Below the pieces are notes generated by a model. The model saw nothing but the letters and a program-made list of their open reading frames with translations, was not told the origin of the DNA and searched no databases. Made by a program: the position numbers and the translations under genes. A stretch of 64,000 nt of DNA from an uncultured Lachnospiraceae bacterium (GTDB taxonomy: Bacteria > Bacillota > Clostridia > Lachnospirales > Lachnospiraceae), in contig CALWLT010000023.1 of assembly GCA_944381615.1 (NCBI GenBank), positions 62,001 through 126,000 of the forward strand, read 5' to 3'. Positions within the stretch are counted from its first letter, which is position 1, and every line of letters starts with the position of its first letter. Positions 34,695-41,842 of the stretch are shown piece by piece.

Positions 34695-35942
34695 CTAGGC
34701 AGCCGGCTCCTCTGCCGCGTCCTCTGCAGGCTCTTCTGCAGCCGCGTCCTCTGCGGGTTCTTCTGCCGCTGCTTCCTCAGCAGCCGCGTCCTCTGCCGGT
34801 TCTTCCGCCGCTTCTTCGGCGGCCGCATCCTCAGCCGGCGCCGCATCGTCGCTGCTGATGATCTCCAGAACCTGGTCATAGGTGCCTTCCGGCCATACGC
34901 CCTCCGCCTCGTAGCGATCCGCGATCGGGCGCATCATTTTTCTTAACTTCAGCGCCTCTTCCTCCGGGAAGGTAATGACCTCCACGCCGGCCTCTTTCAT
35001 CTTGGCCACGCTGTTGGTCAGCGCATCCTCCGCCAGTCCGGAATAGTAAACGCCCGCCTCGTGGGCCGCCTCTTCGATCAGGCCTCTCTGCGCGTCCGTC
35101 AGGCTGTTGTACAGATCGTTGTTCATGTACACATACATGGCGTCAAAGTAAGAATTCAGCTCAATCAGGTAATCCGCCACTTCATAAAAGCCCATGGTAT
35201 AGGCCGCGTCCTCGGTACACCAGATGGCTTCCACAATGCCCTGCTGCAGGGACAGAAGCGACTCGTTGTAGGCGATCGGCGTCGGGTTCATGCCCACGGT
35301 CTGGAAGCAGTCGAGCGTAATATCGACCTGCGGGATGCGGACCTTTAAGCCCTGCATATCCTCCACGCTGTGGATCTCCCGGTTGGAGACAAGCGCCGTG
35401 CCGTTGCGGTACCAGTTGCTGGCAATGATCTTGATGTTGTTCAGCTCGCAGAACTTATCCTGCCACTGTTTCGTCAGCTCGCTCTCATTTAAGCGCCGGT
35501 ACTCGTCCTTGGAAGTAATGGTAAACACCAGGCTTCCGACCTTGGCCTCCTCCACGCCGTTGTTGGTCATGTAGTTGGCCTCCAGGAACAGATCGATGGA
35601 TCCCTGTCCCGTCATCTCCAGCTGATCGGCCGCCTGGCCCAGCTGGCTGGAGGGGAAGGTGTTGACGACGATCGCGCCGCCGGATTTCTCCTCGATGTAT
35701 TCCTTCATGTACGTCATGGCCTGCGTCGAGATATCGTCCGCCGCGCCCGTCGAACCGAACGTCAGCTCCAGGGAGCCGTAGTCCACGCCGTCCGCGCTCT
35801 GCCCGGCGTCTGCGGAAGCCTCGCCCTGCGCGTCAGCCCCTGCGTTCTCCGCCGGCTCCGTCGTTCCGCCGGAGCACCCGGCCAGAAGGAGCGCCAGCCC
35901 CGCCGTCAGGGCTGCTGCCTGCTTTTTCAGATTTTTTTTCAT
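34695..35942 (-). CDS. dctP: TRAP transporter substrate-binding lipoprotein (DctP) with Ala/Glu-rich tail
   Basis: A 415-residue protein. Residues 1-22 form a lipoprotein signal (ALLLAGC). The DctP domain spans about 50-345, with SSQLGQAADQLEMTGQGSID, the helix-strand LKVRIPQVDITLDCFQTVGM (anion-binding Arg region), NPTPIAYNESLLSLQQGIVE and EAIWCTEDAAYTMGF. The last 50 residues are almost only Ala, Glu, Pro and Asp in EEPAEDAA-type units, unusual for this family. The ATG at 35942 is chosen because AAGGATGAT precedes it; two earlier ATGs sit on the ribosome binding site itself. Confidence 0.93.
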   Translation of the reverse strand: MKKNLKKQAAALTAGLALLLAGCSGGTTEPAENAGADAQGEASADAGQSADGVDYGSLELTFGSTGAADDISTQAMTYMKEYIEEKSGGAIVVNTFPSSQLGQAADQLEMTGQGSIDLFLEANYMTNNGVEEAKVGSLVFTITSKDEYRRLNESELTKQWQDKFCELNNIKIIASNWYRNGTALVSNREIHSVEDMQGLKVRIPQVDITLDCFQTVGMNPTPIAYNESLLSLQQGIVEAIWCTEDAAYTMGFYEVADYLIELNSYFDAMYVYMNNDLYNSLTDAQRGLIEEAAHEAGVYYSGLAEDALTNSVAKMKEAGVEVITFPEEEALKLRKMMRPIADRYEAEGVWPEGTYDQVLEIISSDDAAPAEDAAAEEAAEEPAEDAAAEEAAAEEPAEDAAAEEPAEDAAEEPAA

Positions 35943-35960
35943 AATCATCATCCTTTTTTC

Positions 35961-37661
35961 TTATCTCTTAAACGCTTCAATGGTCTTCGCAATGGTTCCG
36001 TCCGGAAGCGCAACCGGCTCGATGCAGCCCTCGCTGTGCAGCGCCCAGGGAAGGATGACGCCGGAATGGCCGCCGCGTCCGCCGATCGTGACAACCTCGA
36101 CGTCCTTCGGGGTTCTGGTAACCGGCATCGGATGGCGGTTCTTGAAGCTGGCCGGCCGTACGGGAACCAGGCCGCGGTTCTTTACCATCGGAGTCTGATG
36201 GTATACGTAGGTATGAATGTGCTCCTGAATCATTTCCTTGGTAAAGCCCGCCTTCTTTAACATCATGGCGTGATCCGGCGTCAGGCAGATGATCATCGGG
36301 CCGGGCATGTAGGCGTTGTTGGAACCCAGCGTCGTACAGCAGGCCGTGATCGTATCCAGCAGGTCGTAGCCGTCCAGGCTCAGGAAGTCGATGATGTCAT
36401 GGATCGGCTCTGCCTTCAGCACGTAAACCGTCGTCGTATCCTTATCGTAATGATCCTCGTTGATCATGTTCCACTGCGCCAGGGACGGCTCTTCCGCGAA
36501 GCAGTAGGTAAACTCTGCCTGGGAGGCGATGCAGTCCAGATCGCACACGCCCGGCACGGAGCGGAACACGTTCATGACTACCAGGTTAACCGCACGGCCG
36601 ATGGTCGCATTCATCGGCCAGCCCGGCCCCTGACAGCCCTGCTTGCCGGAAATTCCGATTTCCTGAGCAATCGGCCCGGACACCAGAACCAGATTTCCGC
36701 CCGGATGGGAAGTCGTTACGGACTGGTTCAGGTTGTATAAGGGACTGTTCAATGCTTTAAACGCCGCAATCAGGATCGGCATGGCCTTCGGCACGCAGCC
36801 GGCCATCACGGCCGCGATCGCCACGTCCTTGACCGTTACGGTCCGGCCGCTGGGGCCGCTGGGATCGCACAGCACCATATCCTCATCGAAGGGGCAGTAC
36901 TCCAGCATCGCCTCATAGCGCCGCTTCGTGGGCGGGATGATCGGCAGGCCGTCGCTGATGTGCATTTCGTTGAAATACTCGTTGACCTCTTCCATGTAGG
37001 CGCCGGGCTCTCTGCTCTTTACCGGATCCTCTTCCAGCTCGAAGGGAAGAATGCCGTCCTTGGCCGGGGCTACCTTGTCAATCTTGAAATCAATGTGCGC
37101 CAGCTTCTCCAGCTCCTCGCCGTTGCTGGTCAGGGATTTGATGATGTAGTCCCATTTCAGGTCTACCTGCGCCGCAACCTCTTCCACGGTGCTCGCCTGA
37201 TAGATATCCACGGAGCACAGGCAGAGATGTCCGGCCCGGTATACGCCTACGCCCTCGGTAATGGCGGATCCTGGAGGCGCCGTCATGTAAACCGTGGGGA
37301 TCCCCAGCTTCTCCAGCGCGATGGCGACCACCGTCGTCGAGGAGGAGGTGCCCATATCGCCGAACGCCACGATCGCCGCCGTGGGTTTCTCTTTCGCCAG
37401 CATCTCGGCGTACTCATAGAGCTTCTTCGCGTCCTTGCCGCGGACCGTCTCCGTGTACTCTACGAAATTGGTAATTCCCAGCTCCGTAAAATGCTCCTTG
37501 ATGCGGTCAAATACGGTATAGTAATTGCAGAAACCCAGCTTCGTGTTATTGTAAAACAGGATTTTTCCGTTCTTCAGATCATCCAGCGACACGCGCTTCG
37601 CAAGCTCGATGACTTCTCTCTCCTGAAATCCGCGGGGATCCAGCAGGGCATCTAATTTCAT
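35961..37661 (-). CDS. UGSC-like fusion protein of unknown function
   Basis: A 566-residue cytosolic protein with two parts. Residues about 1-185 resemble UGSC (seleno)proteins, with IVAFGDMGTSSST at 97-109 followed by EKLGIPTVYM; the expected U/C-G-S-C motif appears as M-G-T-S, so the redox residues seem lost. Residues about 235-560 match an uncharacterised domain that I recall in proteins often associated with it: DGLPIIPPTKRRYEAML, VKDVAIAAVMAGCVPKAMPI, NATIGRAVNLVVMNVFRSVP. Several Cys are present (MAGCV, KQGCQG, VCDLDC). It is the first gene of the island operon, 18 bp before dctP. AAAGGAG precedes the ATG at 37661. The family assignment is from memory and needs checking; no reaction is proposed. 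Confidence 0.65.
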   Translation of the reverse strand: MKLDALLDPRGFQEREVIELAKRVSLDDLKNGKILFYNNTKLGFCNYYTVFDRIKEHFTELGITNFVEYTETVRGKDAKKLYEYAEMLAKEKPTAAIVAFGDMGTSSSTTVVAIALEKLGIPTVYMTAPPGSAITEGVGVYRAGHLCLCSVDIYQASTVEEVAAQVDLKWDYIIKSLTSNGEELEKLAHIDFKIDKVAPAKDGILPFELEEDPVKSREPGAYMEEVNEYFNEMHISDGLPIIPPTKRRYEAMLEYCPFDEDMVLCDPSGPSGRTVTVKDVAIAAVMAGCVPKAMPILIAAFKALNSPLYNLNQSVTTSHPGGNLVLVSGPIAQEIGISGKQGCQGPGWPMNATIGRAVNLVVMNVFRSVPGVCDLDCIASQAEFTYCFAEEPSLAQWNMINEDHYDKDTTTVYVLKAEPIHDIIDFLSLDGYDLLDTITACCTTLGSNNAYMPGPMIICLTPDHAMMLKKAGFTKEMIQEHIHTYVYHQTPMVKNRGLVPVRPASFKNRHPMPVTRTPKDVEVVTIGGRGGHSGVILPWALHSEGCIEPVALPDGTIAKTIEAFKR

Positions 37662-37754
37662 ATGGCATTCTCCTTTCTTTTCTGTCGCTTCCTGACAAAC
37701 CGGCCGGGTTTTGTGCATTTAGCATAATTCTCGTGCATTTTTCTTTGTGATTTT

Positions 37755-37783
37755 ATTATATTTATTTCAATCGTCGAAATCAA
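37755..37783 (-). promoter_or_regulatory. Island promoter with LysR-type operator candidate
   Basis: On the minus strand TTGATT (37778-37783), 17 bp, TATAAT (37755-37760). An inverted repeat ATTTC-N7-GAAAT (37764-37780) with an inner T-N11-A core lies across the spacer and -35. This is the form of LysR-type binding sites. The surrounding 37.66-37.88 kb is AT-rich and holds no gene. Confidence 0.65.
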
Positions 37784-37887
37784 TTCAGCTTGTTCGGTCA
37801 AAATTTGCATTTTTTGAATAGTGCGCACAATTTTACTGTTTATTCTGCCAAATATCAAAAACAAAACGGCGCCTCCTTCCGGGCATA

Positions 37888-37920
37888 AAAAATCGCCGCC
37901 CGCAGCCGGTCGGCGATTTT
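37888..37920 (-). terminator. Terminator downstream of spoVAC
   Basis: AAAATCGCCG (37888-37897) pairs with CGGCGATTTT (37911-37920). On the minus strand the stem is followed by TTTTTTA. It closes the spoVAA-AB-AC unit before the island. Confidence 0.85.
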
Positions 37921-37946
37921 CCTCCTGCTATTCTGTTATTCTCTGA

Positions 37947-38405
37947 TCAGCCTGCCATAATCCCTGCCAGCTGCCCGATCCAATAAACCATCCCCAGTAT
38001 CCAGCTGCTCAGTATCCCATACAGGATTACCGGGCCGGAAATGGTAAATATTTTGCAGCCTATTCCAAAAATTTCGCCCTCCGCCCGGTACTCCAGGGCC
38101 GGCGCGGCCACGGAATTGGCGAAGCCGGTAATAGGAACGAGGACCCCGGCCCCGAAGATGCGGGCCAGCTTCTGAAACACGTTAAGCCCCGTGAGCAGCG
38201 CCCCCGCAAAAATAAAAATCAGAAGCGTCCAGATCCCCGCCTCCTCTTTCCCGCACCCGCCCGCCAGAAGCGCGCCGGAAAGCGCCTGCGCCGCCGTGCA
38301 GAGCGCGCCGCCCGCCAGAAACGCAAGCAGCACGTTTTTCCCGCTCCGGTGCACCGGCGTGGCCTCTTTTACATACGTCTCATACTGATCCCGGTTCAGC
38401 TCCAT
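37947..38405 (-). CDS. spoVAC: Stage V sporulation protein AC
   Basis: A 152-residue membrane protein with about four helices, matching SpoVAC by length and by VLVPITGFANSVAAPALEYR and FTISGPVILYGILSSWILGM. SpoVAC acts as a mechanosensitive element of the dipicolinate channel in the spore inner membrane. It follows spoVAB after a gap (38406-38575) filled with degenerate CTCCGTTTCCCTGCCGG repeats. A terminator follows, and spoVAD is not downstream as it usually is. Confidence 0.94.
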   Translation of the reverse strand: MELNRDQYETYVKEATPVHRSGKNVLLAFLAGGALCTAAQALSGALLAGGCGKEEAGIWTLLIFIFAGALLTGLNVFQKLARIFGAGVLVPITGFANSVAAPALEYRAEGEIFGIGCKIFTISGPVILYGILSSWILGMVYWIGQLAGIMAG

Positions 38406-38575
38406 TCCAATCCCCGCTTTCTCTGCTCTCTTCCGCTTCTCTCCGTTTCCCTGCCGGTTTTTCCGGCCCTTTTCCGGTTTTCTCTCCGTTTCCCTGCCGG
38501 TTTTCTCCGTTTTTCCGGCTTTCTTTCTGTTCTCTTACCAGTTTCTGCCTGTTTCCCGCCTGTCCCGGCCCCGCG

Positions 38576-39025
38576 CTACCCGATCCCGGCCAGGAAATAG
38601 AGGGCGCTGCCCGCGCATTTTCCGAGCGCCACGGCCAGGATCAGAAACGGGAGCCCGACCGTCAGGCGCAGGCGGCGGCTGAGCACCGGAAAGGCCTTGA
38701 GCGTCTCCGCCAGCGACATCGCGAGGCAGCCGACGAACACGCCGGACGACAGGCCAAACAGCGCCAGAAACAAAAGCCCCGGCAGCGCGCCCTGCGCCCG
38801 CTCTCCGCCGGCGCAAAGCGGGAACTCGAACAGATCCAGCGCGTTTCCCAGCGCGCCTCCCAGGATCACGCACGTCTCATAGAGCAGGATATGCGAACCG
38901 GTTCCGGTTTTCCCGATCAGGCGGGGAAACACGCCGATGATGGCCAGAAAGGCGAACACGCCGGCCGCGATGATGCCGCCCGCGCACAGGCCGGCCAGAA
39001 AGAGAACGATCTGCTTAAGAAGCAC
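38576..39025 (-). CDS. spoVAB: Stage V sporulation protein AB
   Basis: A 149-residue membrane protein with about four to five helices, of SpoVAB length and composition (GGIIAAGVFAFLAIIGVFPR, ETCVILGGALGNALDLF, LSSGVFVGCLAMSLAETLKA). The start is GTG at 39025 with AAGGAGG 9 bp upstream, overlapping the end of spoVAA by 11 bp. It is expressed with the other spoVA genes in the forespore. Confidence 0.9.
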   Translation of the reverse strand: MLLKQIVLFLAGLCAGGIIAAGVFAFLAIIGVFPRLIGKTGTGSHILLYETCVILGGALGNALDLFEFPLCAGGERAQGALPGLLFLALFGLSSGVFVGCLAMSLAETLKAFPVLSRRLRLTVGLPFLILAVALGKCAGSALYFLAGIG

Positions 39026-39710
39026 GGCCCGAATCCTCCTTCTTTCCTTTGTCCCGCGTCCCGGACGCCCGCTTTTTTTCTCCGTTCTGGATCAGGGTTT
39101 TGGTCACATTTTCCTCATAGAGCATCAGCTCAACCTCCAGCGGCGTCGGATCCGCGCTCAGCTTCCAGGACGCAAAATGATTGAAAAACACGAGGATGCC
39201 GGCGGCCAGCCCTAGGCAGTAGCCCGCCTCCAGCACGGTCGGCCCGGCGGCCTCGCGGCCCGTGACCAGGCGGTAGAGCTCCCGGAAAACGTCCGACACG
39301 CTAGCGTCGTTATTAAAGGTCATGATCGCGAAGGCCGCCCCGGTAAAGCAGACGGCGCAGACGGCGATCGTCTTTCCCCACTCCCGCAGTCTGCCGGGCG
39401 CGGAAGGCGGACGGTAATCGATGAGAAAATCCGTCCCGCCGATGATTTCCATCTCCGCCCGCGGGACCTTCCTGCGGATCAGGGCGACTATCTCCAGCAC
39501 GCTGCCCGCATATTTCTGCGGCCTGTCCTCCATGCAACGGACCGGCAGGGTCAGAAGCGAGGAGCAGAGCGCCGGATCGTCGCAGAATACCTCCGCCACG
39601 TCGCCGAGCGTCACCTCGCGCTTCTGCACCTTCGCCGCCTGACGAAGCTTTAAATACACCCGGATCCCGCGGTCCGCGCCCTGCCCTGCGCTCTCTTTTT
39701 CCCCGCTCAT
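39015..39710 (-). CDS. spoVAA: Stage V sporulation protein AA
   Basis: A 231-residue protein. The N-terminal half is soluble (IRVYLKLRQAAKVQKREVTL, ALIRRKVPRAEMEIIGGTDF) and the C-terminal half has two hydrophobic helices (TIAVCAVCFTGAAFAIMTFN, YCLGLAAGILVFFNHFASWK), as in SpoVAA. The ATG at 39710 overlaps the stop of a small upstream ORF (ATGA), and no strong ribosome binding site is seen, so translation is probably coupled. Confidence 0.9.
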   Translation of the reverse strand: MSGEKESAGQGADRGIRVYLKLRQAAKVQKREVTLGDVAEVFCDDPALCSSLLTLPVRCMEDRPQKYAGSVLEIVALIRRKVPRAEMEIIGGTDFLIDYRPPSAPGRLREWGKTIAVCAVCFTGAAFAIMTFNNDASVSDVFRELYRLVTGREAAGPTVLEAGYCLGLAAGILVFFNHFASWKLSADPTPLEVELMLYEENVTKTLIQNGEKKRASGTRDKGKKEDSGRAS

Positions 39711-39910
39711 GCCGCGAGGCGGGAGGCGCATCCCGCCTCGGGCGCGCCGTCCGTCCCGGCCGCCTGCCAGGATCCGACGCCCTTTACAAAGGTTCCGTCG
39801 ATGTAAGAGGAACGCTGCCCCGCCGCCAGCAGGCAGTACCAGATCACGGCGGCAGCCGCCGCCATGCAGCAGAGAAGCAGCACGATGCCCGTTTTTTTCT
39901 TGAGACCCAT
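39707..39910 (-). CDS. Small single-pass membrane protein between sigF and spoVAA
   Basis: A 67-residue ORF with a basic start (MGLKKK), one hydrophobic helix (about 7-30) and a short outer part containing GTFVKGVGSWQ. It ends in a 4-bp overlap with spoVAA, so it is very likely translated and co-expressed in the forespore. ATG 39910 is preferred; a GTG at 39919 is an alternative. No family is recognised. Confidence 0.65.
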   Translation of the reverse strand: MGLKKKTGIVLLLCCMAAAAAVIWYCLLAAGQRSSYIDGTFVKGVGSWQAAGTDGAPEAGCASRLAA

Positions 39911-39948
39911 TTTCTTCACGCCCTTTCCGTTTTTTCCTGTAACATTCC

Positions 39949-39991
39949 GGCGCCGGGACGCCGCGCACCGTCTGCGCGCCGTCCCGGTGCC
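39949..39991. other. Strong hairpin between sigF and the spoVA genes
   Basis: GGCGCCGGGACG (39949-39960) pairs with CGTCCCGGTGCC (39980-39991), with an inner GCGC/GCGC step. The minus side lacks a T tract, so it may be a processing or stability element in the leader made from the adjacent sigma-G-type promoter. Confidence 0.5.
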
Positions 39992-40007
39992 TTTTCAGGT
40001 TCAGGGA

Positions 40008-40037
40008 TAGTATGTGAAAAAACAGAAAGCCTATTCA
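40008..40037 (-). promoter_or_regulatory. Sigma-G-type promoter for the spoVA genes
   Basis: On the minus strand TGAATA (40032-40037), 17 bp, CATACTA (40008-40014). Both hexamer regions match the sigma-G consensus known from Bacillus forespore genes, and the site lies just past the sigF stop, where forespore-specific spoVA transcription is expected to start. Confidence 0.8.
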
Positions 40038-40048
40038 AAATAGTTTTT

Positions 40049-40768
40049 TTATTCTTCCAGCCGGCGCTTCATCTCCCGCAGGATGCGCCGCTCCATGCGC
40101 GAAACCTGCACCTGGGAGACGCCGAGCACAGACGCGATCTGCGCCTGGGTCTGATTATAAAAATAGCGGCGGATGATCAGCTCCCGCTGCTTTTTATCCA
40201 GCGCCTTCAGCAGATCGCCCAGCACCATGCGATCCAGCAGCTGTTCCTGCTCTTTCCCCTCCTCTCCGACCCGATCCAGGATCGTCAGCCCGCTCTCCGC
40301 GTCATTTCCGGCCGGGGCCGAGAGCGACTCCACCTGGCAGCCCGCCTCCAGCGAGGCGGCCACCTCCTCGCGGCTGGCCCCCAGCTTTTTTGCCAGCTCC
40401 TCCAGCGTCGGTTCCCGGCCCAGGCTTCCCGCCAGCTGCTCCCGCGCCGCGCCGGCCCGCGTCCCCAGCTCCTTTACCGAACGGCTGACCCTGATCAGGC
40501 CGTCGTCGCGCAGAAACCGGCGGATCTCGCCCGCGATCATGGGCACCGCGTAGGTCGAAAACCGGACCTCATAGGAGAGGTCAAACTTGTCGATGGCCTT
40601 GAGCAGACCGATGCTTCCAATCTGAAACAGATCTTCCAGCTCGCATCCCCGCCCCGCAAAGCGGCGGGCGATGCTCCAGACCAGCCCAACATTGTCGACG
40701 ACCAGCTGCTCCCGCGCCGCTTTATCTCCTCCGTGAGCCCGTTCAATCAGCCGCTGCGTCTCATCCAT
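40049..40768 (-). CDS. sigF: RNA polymerase sporulation sigma factor SigF
   Basis: A 239-residue sigma-70-family protein. Region 2 is LVVDNVGLVWSIARRFAGRG and DLFQIGSIGLLKAIDKFDLS; the 2.4 region EIRRFLRDDGLIRVSRSVKE; region 4 ALDKKQRELIIRRYFYNQTQ and QIASVLGVSQVQVSRMERRI. It is the first forespore-specific sigma factor, held by SpoIIAB. ATG 40768 overlaps the spoIIAB stop by 8 bp; a TTG at 40774 is an alternative start. Third gene of the spoIIA operon. Confidence 0.96.
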   Translation of the reverse strand: MDETQRLIERAHGGDKAAREQLVVDNVGLVWSIARRFAGRGCELEDLFQIGSIGLLKAIDKFDLSYEVRFSTYAVPMIAGEIRRFLRDDGLIRVSRSVKELGTRAGAAREQLAGSLGREPTLEELAKKLGASREEVAASLEAGCQVESLSAPAGNDAESGLTILDRVGEEGKEQEQLLDRMVLGDLLKALDKKQRELIIRRYFYNQTQAQIASVLGVSQVQVSRMERRILREMKRRLEE

Positions 40769-41270
40769 ACGCAATCCCGCCGATCCCTTCGTTTCCCGTA
40801 CCCGCTTTTCTTTCCTGCGCCGCCTCCCGCGCGGTTCCTCCGATCCGTTTTTTCATCGTGACCAGCGTTCCCCGCCCCGGCTCCGATTCCACCTTTACCT
40901 CGTCCATGAACGCCTCCATAAAGGAAAACCCCATGCCCGACCGCTCTCCCGTCGGATCGCTGGTATACATCGGCTCCATCGCCTTCCGGACGTCGGCGAT
41001 GCCCGCGCCCTCGTCGCGGACGCGCACGGTAAATTCGCGGCCCTCGATCTCCGCTTCTATGTAAATAATCCCCGGCCTTTCGCGGTATCCGTGGATGACG
41101 CAGTTGGTTACCGCCTCCGACACGGCCGTCTTGACGTCCTCCATCTCCTCCACCGTCGGATTCATGCGGCTTAAAAATACCGCCGCCGTGACTCTGGCAA
41201 ATTCCTCGTTGGAAGAACGGCTTTCTATCTGAAGCCGCATCCATGTTTTCTCAGCGCCCCTGTTTTCCAT
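40761..41270 (-). CDS. spoIIAB: Anti-sigma F factor SpoIIAB
   Basis: A 169-residue GHKL-type kinase that binds SigF and phosphorylates SpoIIAA. The N box is EAVTNCVIHGY, the G1 box DEGAGIADV, and the G2 box GERSGMGFSFM. The start at 41270 has GGAGG 6 bp upstream and overlaps spoIIAA by 20 bp. The C-terminus has a 25-residue Gly/Ala-rich extension beyond the kinase fold. Confidence 0.95.
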   Translation of the reverse strand: MENRGAEKTWMRLQIESRSSNEEFARVTAAVFLSRMNPTVEEMEDVKTAVSEAVTNCVIHGYRERPGIIYIEAEIEGREFTVRVRDEGAGIADVRKAMEPMYTSDPTGERSGMGFSFMEAFMDEVKVESEPGRGTLVTMKKRIGGTAREAAQERKAGTGNEGIGGIAYG

Positions 41271-41604
41271 AAACAGCCTCCTCTCTCGTTTCACACTGCC
41301 TGACCAGGCGGTACACGCCGCCGATCTGAAGGATCCTCCGGATCCGCGTCCCTGCCCCGTAGATCGAAACCGAGCCTCCGCTCCCCGCCATCTGCTTATA
41401 GCGGTTCAGCAGGATCCCGATCCCGGAGCTGTCCATAAATTCCGTTCCGGAAAAGTCAAAGACCATGCGCCTGATATAGTTTTCCGCCAGCAGCAGATCC
41501 GTCTCGTATTTCAGCGTCAGGCAGTTGTGATGATCCACCTCCCGCGGCAGATGGATGATCAGCGCCTGCCCGGCCGCCTCGTAGGTAAAGGTTCCCTGAT
41601 CCAT
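41251..41604 (-). CDS. spoIIAA: Anti-anti-sigma factor SpoIIAA
   Basis: A 117-residue STAS-domain protein that releases SigF when unphosphorylated. The motif FMDSSGIGILLNRYK contains the serine phosphorylated by SpoIIAB. The start at 41604 follows AAAGGGG; a longer in-frame extension upstream is low complexity and was rejected. First gene of spoIIAA-AB-sigF. No convincing sigma-H promoter was found upstream. Confidence 0.95.
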   Translation of the reverse strand: MDQGTFTYEAAGQALIIHLPREVDHHNCLTLKYETDLLLAENYIRRMVFDFSGTEFMDSSGIGILLNRYKQMAGSGGSVSIYGAGTRIRRILQIGGVYRLVRQCETREEAVYGKQGR

Positions 41605-41767
41605 AGTTTCCCCTTTCCGCAGCCGTTTTATACGGCCTGTTCCCGTTTTTTTCGTTTCCTGGGTCTGTTTTTTCGTTTCCCGTGGTTCCCGGTCCAATAC
41701 GTCCTGCTCCCGTTTTCCGCTTCCGGACCCCTGTCCCGGAAAACGGCGCGGCGCCCTGCGATCAAAA

Positions 41768-41807
41768 AAAGACGCCGCGAAAGCAATCTCTCTTTCGTAG
41801 CGTCTTT
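41768..41807. terminator. Terminator downstream of the TPR gene
   Basis: AAAGACGC (41768-41775) pairs with GCGTCTTT (41800-41807), with an inner CGAAAG/CTTTCG step and flanking A and T tracts. Confidence 0.8.
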
Positions 41808-41842
41808 CTCTTTTCTTTCTTCTGTCCGGCTGTCCGGCCGTT

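Noticed and set aside
41605..41767. Sigma-H promoter for spoIIA
   Set aside because: AGGAAA-like -35 candidates exist but no GAAT-type -10 at the right distance.
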